Source: an uncultured Acetatifactor sp.
GTDB lineage: Bacteria; Bacillota; Clostridia; Lachnospirales; Lachnospiraceae
NCBI GenBank assembly: GCA_910584435.1
Contig: CAJUAP010000033.1
Coordinates: 1 to 38,232, forward strand
Length of the DNA stretch: 38,232 nucleotides
Reading direction: 5' to 3'
In this document: in pieces, positions 15,995-23,573 of the stretch
Layout of the letters: every line of letters begins with the position of its first letter
Numbering within the stretch: position 1 is the stretch's first letter
Position numbers and translations under genes: made by a program
The notes under the pieces: model-generated
Seen by the model: only the letters and a program-made list of their open reading frames with translations
Told to the model about the DNA's origin: nothing
Database searches by the model: none

Positions 15995-16255
15995 TGTATT
16001 GTTCGGGGAAACAGGTGGAAATCCTGTACGAGCCCGTCGCCGTGAGGCATTGTTATACTCGTGAGCGCATACATTTGCCGCTTTTTGTCCGGCATTACAG
16101 AAGCGTTCACTCGTTACACATTTTGTCTGGCAGATATTTTAAAGCCAGAGTATATATTACCGGCCTTACCGGACGCCGCAATCCGGGAAAATGCCATTGG
16201 AACACATCCGAGAAGGCTGGCCGGCAAAATGCCAAGTCGAAATATCCGGACATTA
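15995..16255 (+). promoter_or_regulatory. Cobalamin (AdoCbl-type) riboswitch
   Basis: The 5' core GGGGAAACAGGTGGAAATCC and following TGTACGAGCCCGTCGCCGTGAG (from about 16005) match the B12-box and first receptor strands. The 3' core has the GCCATTGG (16193-16200), GAGAAGGC and GCCAAGTCGAAATATCC (about 16231-16247) elements in correct order. The roughly 145 nt between the halves form hairpins, making this aptamer somewhat longer than usual. Between the aptamer and the first gene, AGCCG-cgggcgc-CGGCT followed by TTTTC (about 16301-16320) could be a short terminator used as expression platform; this part is uncertain. The next gene starts at 16348. With the promoter it accounts for most of the 555-bp gap 15793-16347. 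Confidence 0.88.
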
Positions 16256-16347
16256 CACCCCTGTTTTCAACTGTTTGGACATTGTTCCGAACCGCAGCCG
16301 CGGGCGCCGGCTTTTCAGGGAAAATATAAAAGCAAAGGAGAATCAAC

Positions 16348-16797
16348 ATGCAAACGAAAAGAAGACAATATTTCCTGCCATTTATCCTTTGTATAGTGCT
16401 GACTGCGGCTATTGCACTATTTACAACCGGTTGTAATGGTACGGACACGCCCCCTTCAGGAGCAGATGCAGCACAACAGGACAATTCCGCTCAATTAGGG
16501 GAAGGCAGCACAAAATTTGACTTTACCGTGGTGGACAAGGAAGGCACAGAAACCAATTTTGAAATTCACACGGACAAGGAAACCGTAGGTGAAGCCCTGC
16601 TGGAACTCGGCATCATTGCAGGTGAAGAAAGCCAATACGGACTATTCGTAAAAACCGTAAACGGCATTACGGCAGATTATGATAAAGATGGCGCGTACTG
16701 GGCATTTTATATCAATGATGAATACGCCCTGACAGGTGTTGACTCTACGAAAATAGCAGAAGGAGAGCATTACTCCTTCAAGGTAGAAGCACAATGA
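16348..16797 (+). CDS. DUF4430 (transcobalamin C-terminal-like) lipoprotein under B12 riboswitch control
   Basis: A 149-residue exported lipoprotein. The N-terminus is a signal peptide ending in a lipobox-like ALFTTGC (Cys about residue 29), followed by a flexible Ser/Ala/Gln linker and one compact domain (about 55-149). That domain has the DUF4430 pattern: FTVVDKEGTETNFEIHTDKE, TVGEALLELGI, GLFVKTVNGI, then DGAYWAFYINDEYALTGVD and a closing EGEHYSFK. DUF4430 is related to the C-terminal corrinoid-contacting domain of transcobalamin/intrinsic factor. The RBS is AAAGGAG, 7 nt before the ATG. It follows a cobalamin riboswitch and overlaps an ECF S-component gene by 4 nt, so a surface corrinoid-capture role is a strong inference but untested. 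Confidence 0.88.
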   Translation: MQTKRRQYFLPFILCIVLTAAIALFTTGCNGTDTPPSGADAAQQDNSAQLGEGSTKFDFTVVDKEGTETNFEIHTDKETVGEALLELGIIAGEESQYGLFVKTVNGITADYDKDGAYWAFYINDEYALTGVDSTKIAEGEHYSFKVEAQ

Positions 16798-17342
16798 AAT
16801 TAAACACAAAAGAAATGGCTGTGTTTGCAATGCTTGGCGCCATCATGTACGCCTCCAAGGTTATCTTGGAGGCGGCGCCGAATATCCATCTCCTTGGTGT
16901 ATTCACCATAGCCTTCACAGTAGTATACCGCCAGAAAGCATTATACCCGATTTATATTTATGTCATTCTAAACGGTATCTTCTGCGGCTTTGCCACTTGG
17001 TGGATTCCTTACCTGTACTTATGGACCATCCTGTGGGGAGCAGTTATGCTCCTTCCCAGGAATATTCCCAACAGGTTTCGTCCTTTAATCTATATGGCAG
17101 TCTGTGCCGCACACGGCTTCCTGTACGGAACACTCTATGCACCTGTACAAGCCCTTCTGTTCGGACTGAGCTTTCAGAAAATGCTTGCCTGGATTGCAGC
17201 AGGTCTTCCCTGGGACTGTATCCATGGCATCAGCAACTTTTTCTGCGGCATTTTGATTGTTCCCATCATATCAGCTCTTCGACTGGCGGAGAAGACTACC
17301 GGAAATGAAGGAACACACCAACAGCCGCCTCAAAATCAATAG
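16794..17342 (+). CDS. ECF transporter S component, probable corrinoid specificity
   Basis: A 182-residue integral membrane protein with five to six hydrophobic segments and a short hydrophilic tail. The N-terminal AVFAMLGAIMYASKVI and the C-terminal LPWDCIHGISNFFCGI helix are typical of ECF-family S components, which bind a vitamin and work with a shared EcfA/EcfA'/EcfT energy module. None of those energising genes is in the window, as usual for group II ECF systems. ATGA overlap with the DUF4430 gene shows translational coupling, and the riboswitch points to cobalamin or a precursor (CblT- or CbrT-like role). Sequence alone cannot separate cobalamin from cobinamide or a lower-ligand base. 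Confidence 0.88.
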   Translation: MKLNTKEMAVFAMLGAIMYASKVILEAAPNIHLLGVFTIAFTVVYRQKALYPIYIYVILNGIFCGFATWWIPYLYLWTILWGAVMLLPRNIPNRFRPLIYMAVCAAHGFLYGTLYAPVQALLFGLSFQKMLAWIAAGLPWDCIHGISNFFCGILIVPIISALRLAEKTTGNEGTHQQPPQNQ

Positions 17343-17367
17343 TTCCCCTTACAATTAACAGAAAGCA

Positions 17368-17520
17368 GCAACAAGTAAGCAGCAGACAGCAAGTAAACAA
17401 CAGGCAGCAAGTAAACAACAGGCAGCAAGTAGCAGCAGACAGCAAGTAAGCAACAGACAGCAAGTAAGCAGCAGGCAGCAAGTAAACAACAGGCAGCAAG
17501 TAGCAGCAGACAGCAAAAAG
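17368..17520. repeat. Tandem array of 18-bp units between the ECF gene and tRNA genes
   Basis: Units starting at 17386, 17404, 17422 (17 bp), 17439, 17457, 17475, 17493 (17 bp) and 17510 (partial) follow the consensus GCAGCAAGTAAACAACAG. Degenerate units extend left to about 17360. The order of variants (17404-17438 repeated at 17475-17509) suggests block duplication of several units. It lies just beyond the ECF stop and the tRNA terminator. The array is open in several frames but has no start signal, so I take it as non-coding. Confidence 0.9.
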
Positions 17521-17559
17521 GGAATCCGCCCCAGCACCTGGCTGGCTTTGCGGATTCCC
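17515..17559 (-). terminator. Terminator of the tRNA-Tyr/tRNA-Leu transcript
   Basis: Perfect 10-bp arms GGGAATCCGC (17520-17529) and GCGGATTCCC (17550-17559), with a small inner CCAG/CTGG stem. Read on the minus strand the hairpin is followed by TTTTT and lies 11 bp after the tRNA-Leu gene. Confidence 0.85.
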
Positions 17560-17569
17560 ATAAAATAAT

Positions 17570-17652
17570 GCTGGTAGCCGGACTTGAACCGGCACGGAGT
17601 TGCCCCCGAGAGATTTTAAGTCTCTTGTGTCTGCCTATTCCACCATACCAGC
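17570..17652 (-). tRNA. tRNA-Leu (anticodon UAA)
   Basis: 83 nt. The minus strand starts GCTGGTATGGTGGAATAGGC and ends with the T-arm GCCGGTTCAAGTCCGGC and TACCAGC, giving a perfect 7-bp acceptor stem. The anticodon loop ACTTAAAAT reads UAA, and there is a long variable arm as expected for leucine. CCA is not encoded. Confidence 0.95.
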
Positions 17653-17727
17653 AGATGATTTACTGACTCATTGAGCTTTAAGCTCATAGATTCATGCTTT
17701 ACTGCATCTTGACCGGAATACATAAAT

Positions 17728-17808
17728 GGATGGAGGTGGATTCGAACCACCGAAGCATTCTGCAGCAGATTTACAGTCTGTCCCCTTTGGCCACTCGGGA
17801 ATCCATCC
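17728..17808 (-). tRNA. tRNA-Tyr (anticodon GUA)
   Basis: 81 nt. The minus strand starts GGATGGATTCCCGAGTGGCC, has anticodon loop ACTGTAAAT (GUA), a class II variable arm, and the T-arm GGTGGTTCGAATCCACC; the acceptor arms GGATGGA and TCCATCC pair fully. Probably co-transcribed with the tRNA-Leu 75 bp downstream. Confidence 0.95.
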
Positions 17809-17882
17809 ATATTCTCCATTCACACATCCTGACCAAGAAATATTGTATCACGAACACACATAAAATGCAAGAAAAATTTGCT

Positions 17883-19253
17883 TCATTGCTCACTTTCGTT
17901 CGTGCCAATGGTAACAGTCCCCTCCGCCGGGCCACCCGCACGAAAAGCAGTCCGATAAAATATCAGCGACAATATCATCCCTGCGACCCAGCCTGCAGGC
18001 CATGCACACCAAATGCCCACTGCACCAAACGGCTCTGCAAAAGCAACAGCCAAAATCACCCTCAGCACCAGATCCGTAAAGGTTGCCGCCATAAACCGCC
18101 CCATCAGTGCCCCTCCCCGAAGCACACCGTCCGCGGCTAATTTTAAGGCTGCCACAAAATAAAACGGCGACACAATCCTTAAGAACAATATCCCTGTGTC
18201 AATGGCCGTACCCGTGATATCCTCCATGAACAGATACAGCAGAACCCTCCCTGCCAGAAAGTACAGCACTACCAATGGCGCACACAGTATCCACACCATC
18301 TTCCAGCCGGCACGGAATCCCTGCCGGACACGCTCCATCTTCTCCGCACCGATGTTCTGGGAAGTAAAATTTGAGATACCGTTTCCTATGGTAGTCAAGG
18401 AAGTAATCACCAGATTATTCAGCTTGATCGCTGCGGAGTATCCCGCCATAACACTTGGACCGAAGCCATTGATCACACCTTGCAGCACAATATTTCCCAC
18501 AGAAATAAAACTCTGCTGCAGAATGCTTGGAATTGCCACAAGGGCAATTTTCCCCAGCAGCGGCCAGGAGAAAACAGCCGTTCTGCCCTCCACAGGTATC
18601 CCCTTTAGACGTTTCAATACCACTGCTACTGCCAGCAGACAGCTGACCCCCTGGCAAATGAACGTAGCCCAGGCCACACCGCCCACACCCATTTGAAATG
18701 TCTTCACAAACAACACATCCATGGCCACATTTGCCAGTGAGGACGCTGCCAGAAAATAAAACGGCGTCCTGGAATCCCCCAGTGCGGAGAAAATACCCGT
18801 ACTGACATTATAAAAAAACAAAAACGGCAGACCCCATATGTAGATATCCAGATAGAGCATGGAATCCGCAAATACTTCCTCCGGTGTATGTATCATATAC
18901 AAAAGCTTCTCACAGCCCAATACACCAAATATCATCAACATGGCACACAATACTCCTGTGGCAATGAGTGAAGTATAAACTGCCGTCTTCATTTCTCCAT
19001 ATATCTTAGTACCGAAGAATCGGGACACAATCACAGAGCAGCCGATATTACATCCGAATGCAAACGCAATGAAAATCAGTGTAATCTCATAGCTGTTCCC
19101 CACCGCCGCCAGCGCATTTTCTCCTACGAATTTTCCTACCACAAAACTATCCGCAATGTTATAGAGCTGCTGGAAAATAATACTGCCGAACAGGGGCATA
19201 CAAAACTGCCACAATACCTTTCCGGGTTCTCCCACTGTCAAGTCCTTATTCAT
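17883..19253 (-). CDS. MATE-family multidrug/metabolite exporter
   Basis: A 456-residue protein with 12 hydrophobic segments. The start is the ATG at 19253 (MNKDLTVGEPGKVLWQF), chosen because AGAGGAAGG lies just before it; an in-frame ATG eight codons earlier is less well placed. Family marks are the N-terminal PLFGSIIFQQLYNIADSFVV, then GENALAAVG, and the matching second-half segment PSILQQSFISVGNIVLQGVI. MATE proteins exchange Na+ or H+ for organic cations; the substrate is not predictable. It lies between a strong terminator upstream and the tRNA cluster, so it is probably monocistronic. Confidence 0.93.
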   Translation of the reverse strand: MNKDLTVGEPGKVLWQFCMPLFGSIIFQQLYNIADSFVVGKFVGENALAAVGNSYEITLIFIAFAFGCNIGCSVIVSRFFGTKIYGEMKTAVYTSLIATGVLCAMLMIFGVLGCEKLLYMIHTPEEVFADSMLYLDIYIWGLPFLFFYNVSTGIFSALGDSRTPFYFLAASSLANVAMDVLFVKTFQMGVGGVAWATFICQGVSCLLAVAVVLKRLKGIPVEGRTAVFSWPLLGKIALVAIPSILQQSFISVGNIVLQGVINGFGPSVMAGYSAAIKLNNLVITSLTTIGNGISNFTSQNIGAEKMERVRQGFRAGWKMVWILCAPLVVLYFLAGRVLLYLFMEDITGTAIDTGILFLRIVSPFYFVAALKLAADGVLRGGALMGRFMAATFTDLVLRVILAVAFAEPFGAVGIWCAWPAGWVAGMILSLIFYRTAFRAGGPAEGTVTIGTNESEQ

Positions 19254-19314
19254 ATGATTGCCTTCCTCTCTGTCCATTGCACATTATACACCCTTACAGG
19301 CAAAAATCAAGTTG

Positions 19315-19346
19315 AAAAAATCCTGCCGTTTACAGCAGGATTTTTT
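19315..19346. terminator. Bidirectional terminator after the amidase gene
   Basis: Perfect 12-bp stem AAAAAATCCTGC (19315-19326) and GCAGGATTTTTT (19335-19346) with an 8-nt loop. It lies 29 bp past the amidase stop codon and ahead of the MATE start. Confidence 0.92.
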
Positions 19347-19375
19347 CCATGTAACAGTTCAAGTTCCGATTTCTA

Positions 19376-20269
19376 CTATTCCTCTTCATAAAAGAATTTA
19401 TAAATTCCCTCTGCCATTCCCTCCGCCAGCTTATCCTGATACTCCTCTGTGACAATAGCATCCCTCTCCTTCTTGTTCGTCAGATAAGAACATTCCACCA
19501 GGCAGGAAGGCATGTTTGCTTCTCTGACCACATACAGTCCATCCGTCTCCCGCAGATTCCTGTCCCTGGCTCCGGTGGCCGTCACCACGCCCGTATGAAC
19601 CAGCTCTGCAAACCGTTTGCTTCCTTCCGTGTCTTCACAATAGTACGTTTCAACACCGGATACCTCGTTGTCCTGTTCCTCATAAGTATTTTGATGAATA
19701 CTGATGTAAACATCCACACCAGCCTCATTTGCTTTGGCCGCCCTGTCCTGCTTGTCGATAAAGGTATCATTGTCTTCCCTGATCATATAGACTTCAAACC
19801 CCAGAGTCTCCAGCTTCTCCTTCAGACGCTCTGCAATCTGCAGATTCACTTCCTTTTCCAGAACACCCTTCCTGTCGCTTCCGCCGTCCACACCGCCATG
19901 TCCCGCATCAATACACACCACAGGAACCTTCTCCCCCTGCGGAATTCCGGCAGGTGTCGGCTCTTCCCTTTCCGGTACCGCCTCTTCATCACGCTCCGGA
20001 ACTTTTCCCATTACCGTTCCCGGCTGCTGATCCACTGTCCCGTCTGCCTCTATTCCGGTTATATTCTCCTGAGCCTCCAAACGCATCACATAATACAGCC
20101 CCCCGATGCAAGATACCATCAGAAACAAACTGATCGCAAGCAGCATAACCGAATCTTTAGCCTTCCTCCGGCGTCTGCCCCTCCTGCTCCCCCTATTATC
20201 ATAAGAGCTCATCCTCACCAGATTGACCTCCCGATTCCGCTGATTTCTTCTGTCATACTGTCTGTCCAT
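19376..20269 (-). CDS. Membrane-anchored N-acetylmuramoyl-L-alanine amidase (Amidase_3)
   Basis: A 297-residue protein. A basic N-terminus (SRRGRRRRKAK) and one membrane segment (about 41-63) act as signal anchor; a linker rich in P/E/G follows. The zinc-dependent amidase domain (about 114-297) shows VCIDAGHGGVDGG (His ligand), EKEVNL (Glu ligand), VYISIHQNT (His ligand) and the catalytic Glu in CLVECSYLTN. It cleaves the amide bond between muramic acid and the peptide stem. Usual sporulation or autolysis roles (CwlD/LytC types) fit but cannot be told apart. It ends at a strong terminator. A 169-bp AT-rich gap separates it from the preceding gene, and I could not identify a clear promoter there. 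Confidence 0.93.
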   Translation of the reverse strand: MDRQYDRRNQRNREVNLVRMSSYDNRGSRRGRRRRKAKDSVMLLAISLFLMVSCIGGLYYVMRLEAQENITGIEADGTVDQQPGTVMGKVPERDEEAVPEREEPTPAGIPQGEKVPVVCIDAGHGGVDGGSDRKGVLEKEVNLQIAERLKEKLETLGFEVYMIREDNDTFIDKQDRAAKANEAGVDVYISIHQNTYEEQDNEVSGVETYYCEDTEGSKRFAELVHTGVVTATGARDRNLRETDGLYVVREANMPSCLVECSYLTNKKERDAIVTEEYQDKLAEGMAEGIYKFFYEEE

Positions 20270-20438
20270 ACATATCTTCCCTCTTCTTCCGCATCCCTAT
20301 AGATTATAAGCTCCTGCACTGCCCTGTCATAAAATCCATTTTATATGAATTATGTATATTACTCTCATCCTTTTTTCATCATAATTGTATCATCATTCTT
20401 ATAATTTATTTTAAGTTTACCCCATTTCCGGCCGTCTG

Positions 20439-21278
20439 TCACCTGGAAATCTTCAGAAACAGCTCATTGATACCTTCATAGAATCCAACGGTTACAATGG
20501 TATTGTTCTCTGCCGTACCTGCAAAACAATACTTTTTGAAATATGGCGTGGTTTCTGACAGGGGATTGGTATTCTCGTATTCCTTTGGCGCTTCCAGTCC
20601 CATGTATTCTGCCCAGGTATTCACAATGTCATCTGCCGCCACCTCGCTCCAGCTCGTCATCCCTGTGCGGACATAGAATTCATAGATTTTGCCTGTATCC
20701 GCATCCACATAAGCATCCAGCAGACGATTGTCCTTGTTGGCATTTTGTTTCGCTGTGCTCAGACTGATTTTCCATACCAGCACATTATTCCGCGGTTCCA
20801 GTCCGTCAATGGCAGAATACAGAACCGCACTATAGGAATAAGCCGTCAATGTTTTCACTTCCTCAGGCAGTATCTTCAGACTTTTGAGTTCTTCCATTCC
20901 CTGATTACATAATTCAATTCCCACACTCCCCGGCACCTCATTCCCGGAAGCGTCCTTCCTGTTTACTACCAGGGCATACATACCTGCATATTCCCCATCG
21001 CTCCCGTCTATTCTGGTCATGGCATTCTGAGCGCTTTCTGCCAAAGTCTGATTCAGGCATTTGGACAATATATACAGCTTTTCATTGCTGCTCAGAGAAT
21101 ACCGGTATCCCTCCATTCCCGTGTCCGCTTCCTGGGACTGAATCTGATTCAATATTCCTCTATCGCGATACCGCGCCAGCTCTTCCGGCCCCCATACTGC
21201 CAGTCCTACTATGGCTGCTGCCAATGGGATCAACAGCAGACTGATTTTTCTTCTGTTTATCCTTTTTCTTTTTTCCAA
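20439..21278 (-). CDS. Membrane-anchored protein with PepSY-like segment, unknown function
   Basis: A 279-residue protein not assigned to a named family. It has a basic N-terminus, one membrane segment (about 12-29) and a large extracellular part. Residues about 185-205 (LLDAYVDADTGKIYEFYV) match the PepSY strand-turn-strand pattern (VDAxTGKI), found in protease inhibitors and in YycH/YycI regulators of WalK. It starts 48 bp after the stop of a sensor histidine kinase, in the position YycH/YycI-type proteins hold in wal operons. A role in tuning that kinase is inferred from context only. Confidence 0.7.
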   Translation of the reverse strand: MEKRKRINRRKISLLLIPLAAAIVGLAVWGPEELARYRDRGILNQIQSQEADTGMEGYRYSLSSNEKLYILSKCLNQTLAESAQNAMTRIDGSDGEYAGMYALVVNRKDASGNEVPGSVGIELCNQGMEELKSLKILPEEVKTLTAYSYSAVLYSAIDGLEPRNNVLVWKISLSTAKQNANKDNRLLDAYVDADTGKIYEFYVRTGMTSWSEVAADDIVNTWAEYMGLEAPKEYENTNPLSETTPYFKKYCFAGTAENNTIVTVGFYEGINELFLKISR

Positions 21279-21326
21279 TTCTCTCTCTTCCCATATATCA
21301 TATTTTAAAGCCGCTTCGCAAACCCA

Positions 21327-22742
21327 TTACCTTATCTCCGCCTTCCTGCCGGGAATCACAAAGCTGATGCAGGTTCCCTCTCCCACCTTACTTTCAATCA
21401 TAAGCTCACTGTTATGTAATCTCAAGATTTCCACACATAACGCCAATCCCAGTCCTGCACCGTTTCTGCTGCGGGAACGGGATTTGTCCACCATATAGAA
21501 AGCTTCCGTTACCTTCTTAAGCTCATCTTCCGGAATCCCCACTCCGTAATCCTTCACCTGGAACAAGTATCCGCCGTTTTCCTGCTTATGTCCTGACAGC
21601 TCTACGACTCCTCCCTCTTCCGATGCCTTACAGGCGTTGTCCACCAGATTCAGCAGAACGGATTTCAGCAGATTTACCTCGGCATAAATCACCCCGGATT
21701 CATACGCTGCCTTCAGATTCTGCTCCATATTCCCCGAAAACATATCCTCCAGATACCGGAATATCGTCTCTACTTCCATCGGCTGTAAATCCACCGTCTC
21801 CCGTTTTGTAACAATAATATCCAGCAGCCGGAACGACATACTCTCCAAACGTTTTCCCTCCGTATAGATATAATTCGATGACAGAAAATGCTTCTCTTCG
21901 TCCAGCTTTCGGGACCGCAGCAGATCCGCATATCCGATTATTGATGTCAATGGTGTCTTTAACTCATGCGCAAAAGCAGCTATAAAATCCTCCCTGGCTC
22001 TGATTTCCTCCCTCAACTCGTCAAAAGTACCTTCCAGCACATTTGCCATGTGATTAAAATCCATGGTAAGCTGTCCCAGCTCATCTCCGCTGATCTGCCG
22101 GGCACGATAACTGTAATCGCCCTCCGCCATCTTCCTGGTAGCACGGGTCAGCAGCCTGATAGGCTTCGTCAGCCAGATACAGATGATTAACATAACCGCA
22201 GAACTGCACAGCAGCATGGCAAGCGTCACACGCCGGTAGACGGAAAAACCCATCGTTCGTTCCTTGAATATCTCCGTAATATCCTCTAAAGTCTCCAGGT
22301 ACAGGTTGCGATTCAGCGCATTGACCCTGATACCCGTATGAATATAATAATGGCCTCCATATTGGATGATCTGCCATGTCCTGGCGTCTTCCGGTATCTG
22401 CATCAGCAGACTGGTATCCTCCGGAAAACCGTCGCTGACATACAGAATCTTCCTCTCCTCCCCTGACAGGCGAAGGCACCGCTCCGACAGCCTGGCGCTT
22501 CTCTCCAGTTTCGCACCGATCTGTTCCACCGCAATATCCTGCAGCACATTATATTGGGTGGGCACATTCAATGCCGCCGTCTCAAAGGCAAACTGCAGAA
22601 TATTACTGTCATCCAGCGCCTGGGCAATTTCCCTGTTCAACGCGGTTTCAAAGACAAAATTTACGAAGAGATATCCGCTCAACCCGAATGCCACTGCCAT
22701 AATAATAATTGTACACAGAAGAATCTTATACAGAAGCTTCAT
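21327..22742 (-). CDS. Sensor histidine kinase of the envelope-signalling cluster
   Basis: A 471-residue kinase from the ATG at 22742 (MKLLYKILL), preceded by GGGGGTTGG; upstream in-frame starts fall inside a repeat element. TM1 is at about 4-29, the extracellular sensor at 30-170, TM2 at about 172-191, then HAMP, HisKA with H259 in FAHELKTPLTSIIGYADLL, and HATPase motifs LVDNACKAS, VKDYGVGIP and GAGLGLALCVEI. The cognate regulator is the gene upstream, separated by a 169-bp structured repeat rather than by the usual overlap. That element may lower or uncouple kinase expression relative to the regulator. A PepSY-like anchored protein follows. Confidence 0.93.
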   Translation of the reverse strand: MKLLYKILLCTIIIMAVAFGLSGYLFVNFVFETALNREIAQALDDSNILQFAFETAALNVPTQYNVLQDIAVEQIGAKLERSARLSERCLRLSGEERKILYVSDGFPEDTSLLMQIPEDARTWQIIQYGGHYYIHTGIRVNALNRNLYLETLEDITEIFKERTMGFSVYRRVTLAMLLCSSAVMLIICIWLTKPIRLLTRATRKMAEGDYSYRARQISGDELGQLTMDFNHMANVLEGTFDELREEIRAREDFIAAFAHELKTPLTSIIGYADLLRSRKLDEEKHFLSSNYIYTEGKRLESMSFRLLDIIVTKRETVDLQPMEVETIFRYLEDMFSGNMEQNLKAAYESGVIYAEVNLLKSVLLNLVDNACKASEEGGVVELSGHKQENGGYLFQVKDYGVGIPEDELKKVTEAFYMVDKSRSRSRNGAGLGLALCVEILRLHNSELMIESKVGEGTCISFVIPGRKAEIR

Positions 22743-22751
22743 ACCAACCCC

Positions 22752-22920
22752 CATGCCGCCCAAAGAGGCGGGCTTCGCCCCCTCTTAGCAGCACAAACAA
22801 TCAATGAGAAGAATGCCCGCATTTGGCATTCTTCAGTGTGAGCAGGCGCTGTTCTTGCGCCGTAGAAAATCTTCGCGAAGCGGCCTCTGCCGCAAGCGAT
22901 TAGATTTTCTTCTCACACTT
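22752..22920. repeat. Dispersed hairpin element, copy A (between regulator and kinase)
   Basis: 169 bp made of three hairpins: an outer stem AGTGTGAG (22835-22842) with CTCACACT (22912-22919) enclosing AGAAAATCT/AGATTTTCT (22864-22872, 22902-22910); a 10-bp stem GAAGAATGCC/GGCATTCTTC (22808-22817, 22825-22834); and a GC-rich hairpin at about 22760-22788 with AAGAGG/CCTCTT arms. One end abuts the regulator stop codon and the other is just before the kinase start. It is related to copies at 24721-24863 and 29224-29286. Confidence 0.8.
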
Positions 22921-23573
22921 TAAATCTCCAGCCGATAGCCTACTTTATATACCGCTACCAGATTGTCCTCCCAGCCCATTTTCCTGCGGAGCCTCTGCAC
23001 ATGCAGATCCAGTGTCCGGCTGTCGGCCAGATACTCATCCCCCCATACTTTTTCGTAGAGATTCTCACGGAACAACGCTATATTCTTGTTGCTGATAAAC
23101 AATACCAGCAAACCATACTCCTTGTTGGTCAGCACAACCTGCCGCCCTGCCCTTGTGACTGTCCGGGCATCTAAGTCTACCACCACATCTCCTGCGGTAA
23201 GAATGCTTTCTGTCTTATTATAACGGCGCAGCACCACTTCCACTCTGGCCACCAGCTCCACAACATCAAAGGGCTTCACCAGATAATCTTCCGCACCTAA
23301 TTTCAGCCCCTTCACCCTGTCCTTGACTTCATGCCTGGCGGTAATGAAGATCACCGGTATCTTCAGGGGCCGTATATACTCCATAATATCATATCCATCC
23401 ACCCCGGGCAGCATGATATCCAGCAATATTAAATCAAAATTCCCCGTTTCTATCATATCAATTGCCTTCATGCCATCCTGCACCGTCCTGCATTGATATC
23501 CTGCCGCCGACAGATTAATGTCTATCAAATCGCATATTGACTTTTCATCATCCACAATCAGTATCTTGATCAT
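22920..23573 (-). CDS. OmpR/PhoB-family response regulator of the envelope-signalling cluster
   Basis: A 217-residue regulator from the ATG at 23573 (MIKILIVDDEKS), which overlaps the stop of the upstream VCBS-like gene (ATGA); an upstream in-frame extension is not needed. The receiver has acidic residues DDE at 8-10, phospho-acceptor D52 (LILLDIMLPG) and the lysine in DYLVKPFD. The winged-helix domain ends with DSRTLDLHVQRLRRKMG. The stop TAA is followed at once by a structured repeat element, then the kinase gene. Confidence 0.94.
   Translation of the reverse strand: MIKILIVDDEKSICDLIDINLSAAGYQCRTVQDGMKAIDMIETGNFDLILLDIMLPGVDGYDIMEYIRPLKIPVIFITARHEVKDRVKGLKLGAEDYLVKPFDVVELVARVEVVLRRYNKTESILTAGDVVVDLDARTVTRAGRQVVLTNKEYGLLVLFISNKNIALFRENLYEKVWGDEYLADSRTLDLHVQRLRRKMGWEDNLVAVYKVGYRLEI

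Noticed and set aside
17368..17520. CRISPR-like appearance of the regular repeats
   Set aside because: Units are directly adjacent without unique spacers, and no cas genes are present. The same applies to the arrays at 2198 and 3827.
17616..17819. Open frame across the two tRNA genes
   Set aside because: It is an artefact of reading through tRNA-Leu and tRNA-Tyr.
19350..19362. GTAACAGTTCA matching the end of the 9654-9870 element
   Set aside because: Only about 11 bases match, with no partner repeat, flanking duplication or further similarity. Probably chance or, at most, a decayed end.
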